A stretch of DNA of 48,674 nucleotides from Prochlorococcus sp. AG-363-B05. Its GTDB lineage: Bacteria; Cyanobacteriota; Cyanobacteriia; PCC-6307; Cyanobiaceae. This document shows, piece after piece, positions 9,399 to 18,061 of the stretch. The notes beneath the pieces were generated by a model. That model was not told the origin of the DNA, searched no databases, and saw only the letters and a list, made by a program, of their open reading frames with translations. The stretch covers positions 1 to 48,674 of the forward strand of contig QCFD01000004.1 in the NCBI GenBank assembly GCA_003278445.1, read 5' to 3'. The first letter of the stretch is position 1. Every line of letters begins with the position of its first letter. The translations under genes and the position numbers were made by a program.

Positions 9399-9905
9399 AT
9401 GAATGAGGGTAGACAAATCTCATTACCAGCAAAGATCGAGGCAATCCTTTATCTCAAAGGAAGACCAACATCCTCAAAGGAAATGGCTGAACTTCTTGAT
9501 AAAGATATTGCTGAAGTAGAAAAGGCCCTTTGGGAACTTAAAGCTGGTTATGCTCAACGAGATACTGCTCTAGAGATCAATGAAACAAAAAATTATTACA
9601 GTTTGGAACTAAGACAAGGACTTGGTGAATTAGTTCAAGATCTACTTCCAGCAGATTTGTCCATTGCGACCCTAAGAACACTTGCGACAGTTGCACTAAA
9701 GAAGAGAATACTTCAATCTGAATTGGTTGATCTCAGAGGTTCCGGTGCATACGATCACATCAAAGAACTTGTAGATAAAAACTTTATAGAGAGAAGGCGG
9801 CAAAAGGATGGACGTTCTTTCTGGTTAACTCTCTCAGAAAAATTTCATCAAACATTTTCTGTATTACCCGAACCAAATCCAGCAGAAGATAAAAATGCGG
9901 CATAA
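9399..9905 (+). CDS. scpB: Segregation and condensation protein ScpB
   Basis: 168 residues with the paired winged-helix layout of ScpB: PAKIEAILYLKGRPTSSKE at the start, LSIATLRTLATVALKK in the middle, and the DHIKELVDKNFIERRR second wing near residue 120. ScpB forms the kleisin complex with ScpA and SMC for chromosome compaction. scpA and smc are not in this window. It follows ilvA by 49 bases and precedes the YggT gene by 20 on the same strand. Confidence 0.92.
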   Translation: MNEGRQISLPAKIEAILYLKGRPTSSKEMAELLDKDIAEVEKALWELKAGYAQRDTALEINETKNYYSLELRQGLGELVQDLLPADLSIATLRTLATVALKKRILQSELVDLRGSGAYDHIKELVDKNFIERRRQKDGRSFWLTLSEKFHQTFSVLPEPNPAEDKNAA

Positions 9906-9925
9906 TATAATACTAAAAAAGTCCA

Positions 9926-10228
9926 ATGGGTTACGAAATCATTCCAACAATTCTTCTTGTACTTCTAAAAACACTTGGAATTTACTCGACAATATTGATT
10001 ATCAGAGTTTTACTCACTTGGTTTCCCAATCTTGATATGAGTAACCCAATACTTTTAAATTTATGCGCAATTACTGATCCTTACTTAAATTTTTTTAGAG
10101 GAATAATTCCTCCATTAGGAGGCTTAGATTTATCTCCTATTCTAGCTTTTGTTGTTATACGCGTAATTCAAGGAATTCTAGGGAATGCAGCTGCATTAGC
10201 AATGGGTGGATTTCAAATCTATGGGTAA
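9926..10228 (+). CDS. YggT/Ycf19 family membrane protein
   Basis: 100 residues with two hydrophobic segments flanking the family signature LTWFPNLDMSNPILLNLCAITDPYLNFFRGIIPPLGGLDLSPILAF. The YggT/Ycf19 family occurs in bacteria and plastids. Plant and cyanobacterial members have been linked to thylakoid biogenesis, nucleoid organisation or division, and the exact role here is open. It sits 20 bases after scpB, and the pairing with a chromosome-segregation gene agrees with the division or nucleoid link. It converges on the MazG-like gene with 6 bases between them. Confidence 0.9.
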   Translation: MGYEIIPTILLVLLKTLGIYSTILIIRVLLTWFPNLDMSNPILLNLCAITDPYLNFFRGIIPPLGGLDLSPILAFVVIRVIQGILGNAAALAMGGFQIYG

Positions 10229-10234
10229 TCAAAA

Positions 10235-10564
10235 TCAACGGTCATCACCACTACCTTGAATTGTTCCTCTAATTTTTCTGCCATTAAGCTTTTGCAAGTT
10301 TGTATTAGCAACCTCCTCCAGTTCAAATCCTAATTCACTAGAAAGTTGTGAGATGTACCAAAGAACATCCCCTAGTTCAAATTTAATTGCATCCTTGCTT
10401 TCTTTATCAAATAAACCCTTTTTATCTCTTAGAATTTTTTTGACTTTGTCAGCAACTTCCCCTGCTTCTCCAACAAGCCCCAATGTTGGATAAATAGCAT
10501 TTGATCCAACATCAGGGTAAAGAGCTGTCTTGCGAGATTCTCTTTGATAATGATTTAATTCCAT
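10235..10564 (-). CDS. MazG-like nucleotide pyrophosphohydrolase
   Basis: 109 residues from the ATG at 10564, chosen because AAGGA lies 4 bases upstream and the family start follows (MELNHYQRES). A GTTTT-rich in-frame extension to 10603 adds 13 unlikely residues. Motifs of the all-alpha NTP-PPase fold are clear: LVGEAGEVADKVKK (helix with EExxE-like metal ligands) and FELGDVLWYISQLS. Such enzymes hydrolyse aberrant or excess nucleoside triphosphates, and the specificity is unknown. It is transcribed opposite to its neighbours and is divergent from pyk. Confidence 0.85.
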   Translation of the reverse strand: MELNHYQRESRKTALYPDVGSNAIYPTLGLVGEAGEVADKVKKILRDKKGLFDKESKDAIKFELGDVLWYISQLSSELGFELEEVANTNLQKLNGRKIRGTIQGSGDDR

Positions 10565-10641
10565 TTTCCTTTCTTGAATAAACAAAGTTGACAAATAAAA
10601 CACTATTAAATGTTAGTTTTTTGTTATCACAAGTCCTTTAA

Positions 10642-12099
10642 ATGACAATACCCGATCTAGCCAGAAGGACCAAAATCGTAGCCACAATTGGTCCCGCAAC
10701 TGAGAGTGCGAGCCAAATAAAAAAATTAGTAGAAGCTGGTGCAACCACGTTTCGTCTAAATTTTAGTCATGGAGACCATGATGAGCATTCTCAAAGAATA
10801 AAAACTATTAGGCAGGTTTCTGATGATCTTGGAATTCACATCGGAATTCTCCAAGATCTTCAGGGACCAAAAATTAGACTTGGTAGGTTTAAAAATGGTC
10901 CTGTTAATGTTAAGAACGGGGATAAGTTTATTCTTACATCAAAAAAAATTGACTGTGACAAGGATCAGGCAAATGTCACTTACGACAAACTAGCCAATGA
11001 AGTAAAAGTTGGAAATAGGATTTTGTTAGACGATGGAAGGGTTGAAATGAAAGTAGAAGAAGTTGAGATAGAAGAACAAAGGTTAATTTGTTCAATAACT
11101 GTAGGGGGAGTTCTATCTAATAATAAAGGTGTAAATTTCCCTGATGTTCAATTATCAATTAGGGCTCTAACAGATAAAGATAAAAAAGATTTGGCCTTTG
11201 GTTTAAAACAAGGTGTTGATTGGGTAGCACTAAGTTTTGTAAGAAATCCCTCAGATTTAATAGAAATAAAAGATTTAATTAGAAATCATGGATTTGATAC
11301 TCCAGTAGTTGCAAAGATTGAAAAATTTGAAGCAATTGATCAAATCGATGCTGTATTAAAACTATGTGACGGTGTCATGGTTGCCAGGGGAGATCTGGGC
11401 GTAGAAATGCCAGCAGAAGAAGTTCCATTGTTACAAAAGCAACTAATAAAAAAGGCCAATAGCCTTGGCATACCAATAATTACTGCTACTCAAATGCTTG
11501 ATTCAATGGCATCAAGTCCAAGACCTACAAGAGCAGAGGTTAGTGATGTGGCGAATGCGATCCTAGATGGAACTGATGCAGTAATGCTGTCAAACGAAAC
11601 TGCAGTAGGTGATTACCCAATAGAAGCTGTAGCAACTATGGCCACAATTGCTAAAAGAATAGAAAGAGACTATCCACAAAGAGCATTAGAGAGTCACCTC
11701 CCAAGCACAATCCCAAACGCAATAAGTGCAGCTGTTAGTACTATTGCCAGACAAATAAATGCAGCAGCAATTATTCCTCTAACAAAAAGTGGAGCGACAG
11801 CAAAAAATGTAAGCAAATTCAGACCAGCCACGCCAGTTTTAGCAGTAACGAATGAAAAAAGCGTTGCATGTACCCTACAACTAGTATGGGGAGTCACTCC
11901 ACTTCTTATAGAGAACCAAACAAGTACATCAAAAACATTTAATGATGCAATGAATATGGCAAAAGAATTAAAAATCTTAAAACAAGGAGATCTTGTCGTA
12001 GAAACAGCCGGAACATTATCTGGAGTGAGTGGTTCAACAGACTTAGTAAAAGTAGGAATAGTCTGTTCAGATGAAGGTGCTAAAACTCCATTTATTTAA
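10642..12099 (+). CDS. pyk: Pyruvate kinase
   Basis: 485 residues, with the family start RRTKIVATIGPA, the FRLNFSHGDHDEH motif, the lysine-containing signature VAKIEKFEAIDQID, MVARGDLGVEMP and the ITATQMLDSM stretch. It converts PEP and ADP to pyruvate and ATP. The protein ends just after the C-terminal domain strand SGSTDLVKVGIV, so it is the standard length. It lacks the PEP-utilising-enzyme swivel domain of about 100 residues that many cyanobacterial pyruvate kinases carry. The following permease gene begins only 6 bases after the stop. Confidence 0.97.
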   Translation: MTIPDLARRTKIVATIGPATESASQIKKLVEAGATTFRLNFSHGDHDEHSQRIKTIRQVSDDLGIHIGILQDLQGPKIRLGRFKNGPVNVKNGDKFILTSKKIDCDKDQANVTYDKLANEVKVGNRILLDDGRVEMKVEEVEIEEQRLICSITVGGVLSNNKGVNFPDVQLSIRALTDKDKKDLAFGLKQGVDWVALSFVRNPSDLIEIKDLIRNHGFDTPVVAKIEKFEAIDQIDAVLKLCDGVMVARGDLGVEMPAEEVPLLQKQLIKKANSLGIPIITATQMLDSMASSPRPTRAEVSDVANAILDGTDAVMLSNETAVGDYPIEAVATMATIAKRIERDYPQRALESHLPSTIPNAISAAVSTIARQINAAAIIPLTKSGATAKNVSKFRPATPVLAVTNEKSVACTLQLVWGVTPLLIENQTSTSKTFNDAMNMAKELKILKQGDLVVETAGTLSGVSGSTDLVKVGIVCSDEGAKTPFI

Positions 12100-12105
12100 A
12101 AAGAT

Positions 12106-13335
12106 ATGAAAAGAAAACTCCCGTTAGCTGAAACCTCGGGAATGGCAATAAAGAATCTTAAATCTAATAAGTTTAGAAGCCTTTTAACAATGCTTGGAAT
12201 TGTTATTGGTAATGCTTCAGTAATAACACTTGTAGGAGTAGGAAGAGGTGCACAAAACCTCGCAGAAAATCAATTAAGCAATTTAGGTGCAAACGTATTA
12301 TTTGTTGTACCTGGAAGTAATGACACTAGGAGACGTGGAGTTGCTTTTCCAAAGAATCTTGTGCTTAAAGACGCTTTAGCAATTGAAAAACAAGTCCCAA
12401 CTGTAAGAAGAGTTGCTCCACAGATTTCTTCTAATGAGGTAATTCAAACAGGATCTAAAAGTACAAGTAGTTCTATTTCAGGAGTAACAAGTGATTTTCT
12501 AATTGTTAGAAGCTTCGAAATTGCTAAAGGACGTTTTATAAATGATCAAGATACAAAAGGAGCCAAAAACGTAGTAGTTATAGGACCAGATCTTGAAGAC
12601 AAGCTATTTAATGAAAGAAATGGTTTAGGAGAAAGAATAAGGATAAAAGATCAGTCTTTTGAAGTAGTAGGAATAATGAAGCCTAAAGGAGCTGTATTTG
12701 GAAATAATCAAGACGAAAATGCGTACATCCCTCTATCAACAATGGTTAGCCGAATTACAGGTAAAGACCCAACATATGGAATTAGTCTTAGTTTTATAAG
12801 CGTTGAAGCAATAAATGAAAAATCAACAAAAGCTGCAAAATTCCAAATAACAAATTTATTACGACAACGACATAAAATAATCAGAGATGATGATTTCGCT
12901 GTTCGATCTCAGAAAGATGCCTTACAAATAGTATCCAGCATTACAGGTGGTCTTACATTAATGTTAGCGGCAATAGGTGGCATTTCATTACTAGTTGGCG
13001 GAATAGGTATAATGAATATTATGTTGGTATCAGTTAGTGAAAGAACAGAAGAAATAGGTCTCAGGAAAGCTTTAGGGGCAAGGAGACTTGATATTTCAAC
13101 TCAATTTCTAATTGAGTCATTAATTCTCTCTAGCTTAGGTGGTTTAGCTGGAACAGGCTTAGGGCTTACTACAGTTAATATTGTAGCTTTATTATCACCC
13201 CTACCAGCAACAATTGGTTTAGGAACAGTATTTATTACAGTAATAATTTCAGGTACAATAGGGTTAACTTTTGGAGTATTGCCAGCAAAAAGAGCAGCAA
13301 AACTTGATCCGATTACAGCCCTTAGAAGTTTATAA
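12106..13335 (+). CDS. MacB/FtsX-type ABC transporter permease
   Basis: 409 residues. An N-terminal membrane segment (FRSLLTMLGIVIGNASVI) is followed by a periplasmic MacB core domain and a C-terminal three-helix FtsX domain with GGIGIMNIMLVSVSERTEEIGLRKALGA, a strong signature of the MacB/LolCE superfamily. These permeases act as mechanotransmission exporters with a separate ATPase. No ATPase gene is adjacent, so the partner must be encoded elsewhere. The substrate is unknown. The 6-base spacing to pyk suggests a shared transcript. Confidence 0.93.
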   Translation: MKRKLPLAETSGMAIKNLKSNKFRSLLTMLGIVIGNASVITLVGVGRGAQNLAENQLSNLGANVLFVVPGSNDTRRRGVAFPKNLVLKDALAIEKQVPTVRRVAPQISSNEVIQTGSKSTSSSISGVTSDFLIVRSFEIAKGRFINDQDTKGAKNVVVIGPDLEDKLFNERNGLGERIRIKDQSFEVVGIMKPKGAVFGNNQDENAYIPLSTMVSRITGKDPTYGISLSFISVEAINEKSTKAAKFQITNLLRQRHKIIRDDDFAVRSQKDALQIVSSITGGLTLMLAAIGGISLLVGGIGIMNIMLVSVSERTEEIGLRKALGARRLDISTQFLIESLILSSLGGLAGTGLGLTTVNIVALLSPLPATIGLGTVFITVIISGTIGLTFGVLPAKRAAKLDPITALRSL

Positions 13336-13373
13336 ATAGTCCATTAAAAATTCAAAAATTTTATTAATATTAA

Positions 13374-13502
13374 ATGTTATGCAATTTATTATTTGACTAT
13401 TTTCAAGAAAGTCGTGCAATCAATCCAACAGAAAGGGGCATTACCCCATTAGAATTACAAAAAAGTTTTAAAGATTCATGGATAAAAAATGGAAAGTTAT
13501 AG
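13374..13502 (+). CDS. Possible 42-residue small ORF overlapping the ftsH start
   Basis: An ATG-started frame of 42 codons begins 38 bases after the permease gene and ends 25 bases inside ftsH in another frame. The predicted peptide starts [20 protein letters not shown] and continues [16 protein letters not shown]. Its balanced, protein-like composition is unusual for a spacer in this AT-rich genome. I do not recognise a family with certainty. It could be a real small protein, an upstream ORF coupling translation to ftsH, or chance. The base composition of 13420-13470 is richer in G+C than other spacers. Confidence 0.4.
   Translation: MLCNLLFDYFQESRAINPTERGITPLELQKSFKDSWIKNGKL
13435..13447 (+). 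promoter_or_regulatory. Short GC hairpin upstream of ftsH
   Basis: GGGG (13435-13438) and CCCC (13444-13447) can pair around the loop CATTA, 30 bases before the ftsH ATG and inside the small ORF. In mRNA this would be a compact hairpin in the ftsH leader. A regulatory role is only a suggestion. Confidence 0.3.
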
Positions 13503-15400
13503 CTCTGTGGTTACTTCCAATAACAATAGTAGTCTTAATTACATGGCAAATACTTGGTTCAGCAAACAAAACTCAAGTTAATCAATCCAGTTCAGCGTCT
13601 TCATCAAGAAATGCACCAGTAGCTAAAATTAGCTATGGAAGATTCCTTGATTATGTAAAAGCAGGTCGAGTTACTTCTGTGGATATTTACGAGGGTGGTA
13701 GAAATGCAATTGTCGAATCAGTTGACCCCGAAATTGATAACAGGGTTCAACGATTACGAGTAGACCTTCCAGGACTAGCTCCCGAATTAGTTTCCTCTTT
13801 AAAAAATGAAGGAATTAGTTTCGATATTCATCCACCTAAAACTGCTCCAGCAGGAATTGGAATACTTGGGAATCTTCTCTTTCCTTTAATTCTTATTGGC
13901 GGGTTGATTTTACTTTCAAGAAGATCAAATTCAATGCCTGGTGGTCCAGGTCAAGCAATGCAATTTGGTAAAACAAAGGCAAGATTTGCTATGGAAGCCG
14001 AAACTGGCGTCAAATTTGATGATGTGGCTGGAGTAAATGAAGCTAAGCAAGATTTGGAAGAGGTTGTAACTTTTTTAAAGCAACCTGAGAGGTTTACTTC
14101 TGTTGGGGCTCAAATACCTAGAGGTGTTTTGTTAGTTGGACCTCCAGGAACTGGTAAAACATTACTTGCGAAGGCAATTGCGGGAGAAGCAGGTGTTCCT
14201 TTCTTCTCTCTTTCAGGATCAGAATTTGTAGAAATGTTTGTGGGTGTAGGTGCAAGCCGAGTTAGAGATTTATTTAAAAGAGCTAAAGAAAACAGCCCAT
14301 GTTTAATATTTATTGATGAAATTGATGCAGTAGGAAGACAAAGAGGCGCTGGGATAGGAGGTGGTAACGACGAAAGAGAGCAAACTTTAAACCAACTCTT
14401 AACAGAGATGGATGGATTTGAAGGTAATAGTGGAATTATTATAATTGCTGCAACAAATAGACCTGATGTACTTGACTCAGCATTAATGAGGCCAGGAAGA
14501 TTTGATCGACAAGTAACTGTTGATGCTCCAGATATAACAGGCAGATTATCAATCCTTAAAGTTCACTCTAGAAATAAAAAATTAGAAAAAAATCTTACAT
14601 TAGAAAGTATCGCAAGAAGAACTCCTGGATTCACAGGAGCCGATCTTGCAAATTTACTAAATGAAGCAGCAATACTTACAGCTAGGAGAAGAAAAAATCA
14701 TATAGGTCTTTCAGAAATTGATGATGCAGTCGATCGCATAATTGCTGGAATGGAAGGTCAACCTCTCGTAGATGGAAGGAGTAAACGATTAATTGCTTAT
14801 CATGAAGTTGGTCATGCATTAATTGGTTCGCTTGTAAAAGATCACGACCCCGTTCAAAAAGTTACTGTCATACCAAGAGGACAAGCAAAAGGTTTGACCT
14901 GGTTCTCTCCAGATGATGATCAAACTTTAATTAGTAGAGCACAATTGAAAGCAAGAATAATGGGTGCACTAGGTGGAAGAGCTGCAGAAGATATTATTTT
15001 TGGAAGAGAAGAAGTAACTACTGGTGCTGGAGGAGATGTACAGCAAGTTGCTTCGATGGCTCGCCAAATGGTTACCAGATTTGGAATGAGTAGCTTGGGT
15101 CCAGTCTCTTTGGAAGGAGATAGTCAAGAAGTTTTTGTTGGAAGAAGTTTAATGAATACATCTGATATATCAGATGAAATTTCCAAACAAATTGATGAAC
15201 AGGTTAGAAAAATAGTTAAACAATGTTACGAAGAAACACTTGAATTAGTAGAGAAAAATAGATCTGCTATGGATAAGTTGGTTGAAATTCTAATTGAAAA
15301 AGAAACTATGGATGGAGATGAATTTTGCAAAATATTATCAGAATTCACAGTTATTCCAGAAAAAGAAAGATTTCTTCCTGTAATTCAAGATCCAAAGTAA
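13478..15400 (+). CDS. ftsH: ATP-dependent zinc metalloprotease FtsH
   Basis: 640 residues. It has an N-terminal transmembrane helix (about 8-26), a periplasmic or lumenal domain, and a second helix (about 128-146). The AAA module follows with Walker A GPPGTGKT at 221-228, Walker [10 protein letters not shown] and the SRH stretch [19 protein letters not shown]. The M41 protease has zinc motif HEVGH at 442-446. In cyanobacteria FtsH complexes remove damaged D1 during PSII repair and degrade other membrane proteins, and which paralogue this is cannot be settled here. It converges on clpP with 8 bases between stops, and thf1, whose product affects FtsH levels in other phototrophs, lies just beyond. 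Confidence 0.98.
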   Translation: MDKKWKVIALWLLPITIVVLITWQILGSANKTQVNQSSSASSSRNAPVAKISYGRFLDYVKAGRVTSVDIYEGGRNAIVESVDPEIDNRVQRLRVDLPGLAPELVSSLKNEGISFDIHPPKTAPAGIGILGNLLFPLILIGGLILLSRRSNSMPGGPGQAMQFGKTKARFAMEAETGVKFDDVAGVNEAKQDLEEVVTFLKQPERFTSVGAQIPRGVLLVGPPGTGKTLLAKAIAGEAGVPFFSLSGSEFVEMFVGVGASRVRDLFKRAKENSPCLIFIDEIDAVGRQRGAGIGGGNDEREQTLNQLLTEMDGFEGNSGIIIIAATNRPDVLDSALMRPGRFDRQVTVDAPDITGRLSILKVHSRNKKLEKNLTLESIARRTPGFTGADLANLLNEAAILTARRRKNHIGLSEIDDAVDRIIAGMEGQPLVDGRSKRLIAYHEVGHALIGSLVKDHDPVQKVTVIPRGQAKGLTWFSPDDDQTLISRAQLKARIMGALGGRAAEDIIFGREEVTTGAGGDVQQVASMARQMVTRFGMSSLGPVSLEGDSQEVFVGRSLMNTSDISDEISKQIDEQVRKIVKQCYEETLELVEKNRSAMDKLVEILIEKETMDGDEFCKILSEFTVIPEKERFLPVIQDPK

Positions 15401-15408
15401 AAGTCATA

Positions 15409-15999
15409 TTAAACTGAATTAATTGGTCTTTTATTAAATACATTATCTATAATTCCATATTCGACAGCTTCACTAGGAGACATGTAAAAATCTCTATCAG
15501 TATCCTCCCTTATTCGCTGAATAGGCTGACCCGTTCTATCAGATAATTCTTGATTTAACTTATCCTTAATAAAAAGTATTTCGTCTGCTTGGATTCTAAT
15601 ATCACTTGCTTGTCCTCTGGCACCCCCCAAAGGTTGGTGAATCATTATTCTTGAATGCAACAAACTGCTCCTCTTGCCTTTAGCACCTGCACAAAGTAAA
15701 AAAGCACCCATACTTGCAGCCAGTCCAACGCAAACTGTATGAATATCTGGCTTCACATGCTGCATAGTATCAAATATCCCAAGGCCATCATATACAGACC
15801 CACCTGGAGAGTTTATGTAGAGAAAAATATCTTTTTCAGGATCGTCAGCCTCTAAAAAAAGTAATTGAGCAACAATCCTATTTGCAGAATCACTAGTAAC
15901 CGGTTCGCCCAAAAAAACTATTCTTTCTCTTAAAAGCCTGGAATAGATATCAAAGGCTCTTTCTCCTCTTCCAGACTCTTCAATAACTATTGGAATCAT
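15409..15999 (-). CDS. clpP: ATP-dependent Clp protease proteolytic subunit
   Basis: 196 residues with the serine peptidase triad of ClpP: S96 in [12 protein letters not shown]121 in [10 protein letters not shown] and an aspartate near 166 in the [11 protein letters not shown] segment. [12 protein letters not shown] is the oxyanion-loop signature. The catalytic residues mark a true ClpP rather than inactive ClpR. Cyanobacteria carry several clpP paralogues, so I give no number. It is tail-to-tail with ftsH, and its ATG lies very near the possible 5' end of divergent thf1. Confidence 0.96.
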   Translation of the reverse strand: MIPIVIEESGRGERAFDIYSRLLRERIVFLGEPVTSDSANRIVAQLLFLEADDPEKDIFLYINSPGGSVYDGLGIFDTMQHVKPDIHTVCVGLAASMGAFLLCAGAKGKRSSLLHSRIMIHQPLGGARGQASDIRIQADEILFIKDKLNQELSDRTGQPIQRIREDTDRDFYMSPSEAVEYGIIDNVFNKRPINSV

Positions 16000-16083
16000 T
16001 AAACGATGGTGTGGTCGGTTTTCATGATCCTAGCCAAGTCACGGGGTAAGCTAAGGTCTCTTAAGAATTATCTAGGTTTGGCA

Positions 16084-16683
16084 TTGAGCGTTAGAGCAAC
16101 AATTTCAGACAGCAAATCTGATTTCCATAAGGAATTTCCTTATGTCATACCACCAATTTATAGAAAGCTTGCGGATGAGCTGCTTGTAGAATTACATTTA
16201 TTAAGTCATCAAAAAAACTTTAATAATAATTCCATTTTTGCTACTGGTTTATTAGAAATTTTTAAAACATTCACAAATGGATATAGACCTAGCGAACATA
16301 TTTCCAAACTTTTTAATGCACTATGTAATTGCAATGGTTTCAACCCAACTGAAATAAATAATTCTTCAGAACAATTAAATAATAAATCCAAGTCCTGGAC
16401 AAAAGACGAACTAAAAGAATTTTTAATACAAATAAAAGATATAAACAAAGAAAATAGCTATTACAGTCGCATAAATGCTGTTGGGATATACAAATTAATT
16501 AGTGAGCTGCCTTATTGTAAAAATATAAAAGTAGAAGATCTGAATAAAGAAATTAGTATTGCTACAGAATTACTAGGTTATCACTACTCAAGAGTAGAAA
16601 AAGACATAAGCATGTACAAGTCAAATATAGAGAAAATGAAACAGGCATTAGAAATCATTGCACTGAATACATCACCTAAATAA
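16084..16683 (+). CDS. thf1: Thf1/Psb29, photosystem II biogenesis protein
   Basis: 199 residues from a TTG at 16084. The family homology begins at once ([17 protein letters not shown], then [20 protein letters not shown]) and continues with the [18 protein letters not shown] segment and a C-terminal coiled coil. In-frame ATGs at 16006 and 16024 would add 20-26 residues that do not resemble the family, and 16006 lies only 6 bases from the clpP start codon, leaving no promoter. I therefore prefer the later start, though not firmly. Thf1/Psb29 supports PSII biogenesis and repair and, in plants and Synechocystis, FtsH accumulation. The nearby ftsH and clpP give a sensible functional context. Confidence 0.88.
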   Translation: MSVRATISDSKSDFHKEFPYVIPPIYRKLADELLVELHLLSHQKNFNNNSIFATGLLEIFKTFTNGYRPSEHISKLFNALCNCNGFNPTEINNSSEQLNNKSKSWTKDELKEFLIQIKDINKENSYYSRINAVGIYKLISELPYCKNIKVEDLNKEISIATELLGYHYSRVEKDISMYKSNIEKMKQALEIIALNTSPK

Positions 16684-16696
16684 TTAATAATCTTAT

Positions 16697-16819
16697 TTAC
16701 TTTCTTTTCTTATCTTTCCAATCAATATAGCTAATATAGATTACAGCTATTGTAATGAATAATAATAATGTAATAGAAAAAAAAGATAAAAAACTATAGA
16801 GATTAAGATCTATAGACAT
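16697..16819 (-). CDS. 40-residue putative membrane protein downstream of petN
   Basis: An ATG frame starting 8 bases after the petN stop on the same strand encodes 40 residues: a short polar N-terminus (MSIDLNLYSF), a single hydrophobic helix (about 10-32, rich in T, L, I, F) and a charged tail DWKDKKRK. This topology resembles low-molecular-weight photosynthetic complex subunits, but it matches none I know (not PetG, L or M, PsaM, or Psb30). The tight spacing suggests co-transcription with petN. It could still be a chance frame. Confidence 0.45.
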   Translation of the reverse strand: MSIDLNLYSFLSFFSITLLLFITIAVIYISYIDWKDKKRK

Positions 16820-16827
16820 CTCTAATC

Positions 16828-16929
16828 CTAAATATCAATAGAACCATCACCATTTCTACCCCAAACTACCATTGCTATAGAAAAAGTAAAAATAGCCGCT
16901 AAGGAAGCCCAACCCAATGTAAAAATCAT
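16828..16929 (-). CDS. petN: Cytochrome b6f complex subunit PetN
   Basis: 33 residues, reading [16 protein letters not shown] and then [17 protein letters not shown], which is essentially the canonical PetN sequence. PetN is a single-helix subunit needed for a stable cytochrome b6f complex in the thylakoid membrane. The gene is short enough to be missed by usual cut-offs, but the sequence identity leaves little doubt. It faces away from DUF2103 across a spacer of about 108 bases that should hold both promoters. Confidence 0.97.
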   Translation of the reverse strand: MIFTLGWASLAAIFTFSIAMVVWGRNGDGSIDI

Positions 16930-17037
16930 GAATAAAATTATTTTTTCAATTATAACTTATTAAAAAGGTATAAATTGTATGATTCTTAATAGAAGTGAGC
17001 GCTACAAAAAAAATTAGCCTACAGAACTTACAAAACC

Positions 17038-17322
17038 ATGGGGAGACTTGTTCAAAACCACAGTACAAACATAGAAGGCTTAATTAAATGGTTAAAGAAA
17101 ATAGCGGAAATCAAAGAAGTAAAGACTGTAACACCAGCCTCTCTCTCTAAAACAAAAGGGAAAGGAGAGAAACTAATACTGAAAGTAACTATAAAAACAA
17201 AAGAAGGTTATAAACTACTAGCGAGAAAAGGAAAACTAGTGCAGGAAGTATTTCTAGTGACAAATCTGGTTGAGGCGGAAATCAAAGAAATAATAAAGAA
17301 TACTAATCCATTCGCCTCTTAG
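17038..17322 (+). CDS. DUF2103 family protein
   Basis: 94 residues beginning GRLVQNHSTNIEGLIKWL, followed by VTPASLSKTKGKGEKLILKVT and ARKGKLVQEVFLVTN. This matches what I remember of DUF2103, described as a predicted metal-binding family of cyanobacteria. The NHST motif could be part of a metal site, but few conserved Cys or His residues are visible and the function is unknown. The ATG is well placed for the conserved start. Its last 20 bases overlap a small ORF on the other strand. Confidence 0.75.
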   Translation: MGRLVQNHSTNIEGLIKWLKKIAEIKEVKTVTPASLSKTKGKGEKLILKVTIKTKEGYKLLARKGKLVQEVFLVTNLVEAEIKEIIKNTNPFAS

Positions 17323-17461
17323 AAAAAGGGAGGTTATTAGATGAAACATCTTGAATACATGAAGAGTTATTTTGCTTAGAAACAGATTCAGAAAGTTCTT
17401 TTATAATATCTTCTTTGATCAAATTCATGGCAGAATCAATTTCAAATAGATTATCTGACAT
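17303..17461 (-). CDS. Small hypothetical protein, 52 residues
   Basis: An ATG frame of 52 codons (MSDNLFEIDSAMNLIKEDII, then a Ser/Asn-rich tail ending FSKRRMD). The N-terminal half looks like an acidic amphipathic helix and the tail disordered. No family is recognised. Its 3' end overlaps DUF2103 by 20 bases on the opposite strand. There is no clear ribosome-binding site, only an A/T-rich leader. It may be real but is weakly supported. Confidence 0.35.
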   Translation of the reverse strand: MSDNLFEIDSAMNLIKEDIIKELSESVSKQNNSSCIQDVSSNNLPFSKRRMD

Positions 17462-17573
17462 AGAAAATTAATTTTTTTTTATTTTAAGCTTCTAAAAAAA
17501 AAAGTTTAAAGAATTAATATTAAAAACAGATTTCAATAAAGATTCAAAGAATAAAATAAAAGTAACTATAGAA

Positions 17574-17861
17574 CTATAGCTCGTATTCACTTTTGAACTT
17601 TTCAAGATTAGACAAATAAAGCTCATAAAGATTAGTTGTATCTTCATTTATGCCTAATTCCTTGTACATTTGATCAAGAGACATATATGTACTCATTACT
17701 GGCAAAAAAGCAGATTTATATTCTTCTTGTATATCTTCCTCATCAATATCATGAATTATTGCTGTAATTAATTCAATTTGTTTCTTAGCTAATGAAATGT
17801 TTTTCTCTAGTTCAGGGCTCAGCCTACGTCTTCTTTTTGCCATTGAATACATCCCATCCAT
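17574..17861 (-). CDS. Hypothetical protein, 95 residues
   Basis: The frame starts at the ATG at 17861, with alternative ATGs at 17852 and 17843. The last gives MAKRRRRLSPELEK, a natural-looking start. A basic patch RRRR is followed by helical, acidic sequence (HDIDEEDIQEEY) and a second helix pair to the C-terminus. No membrane segment or signal peptide. I do not recognise a family. It lies alone, divergent from the next gene across 200 bases. Confidence 0.55.
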   Translation of the reverse strand: MDGMYSMAKRRRRLSPELEKNISLAKKQIELITAIIHDIDEEDIQEEYKSAFLPVMSTYMSLDQMYKELGINEDTTNLYELYLSNLEKFKSEYEL

Positions 17862-18061
17862 AAAAATAATACACTATCTGTAATCTAAAAATCAATTAAG
17901 AAAAGATTGAATCATAACATATAAATAAGAGTAAATACTCATAAAAAGAGCATAAGAGTTTTCTTTTTTTATAAATATGGGATATATTTTAATTGGTACA
18001 ATATCGATGTGATATAGACCAAAATTGACTTATTTAAGGGCAATCTTATCTAACTATCACG

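Noticed and set aside
16006..16083. N-terminal extension of Thf1 from ATG 16006 or 16024
   Set aside because: The added residues do not resemble the family, and a start at 16006 leaves 6 bases to the clpP start codon.
17929..17940. Inverted repeat GAGTAAATACTC in the spacer between two small genes
   Set aside because: Arms of only 5 bases, no known operator match and no T tract; likely chance.
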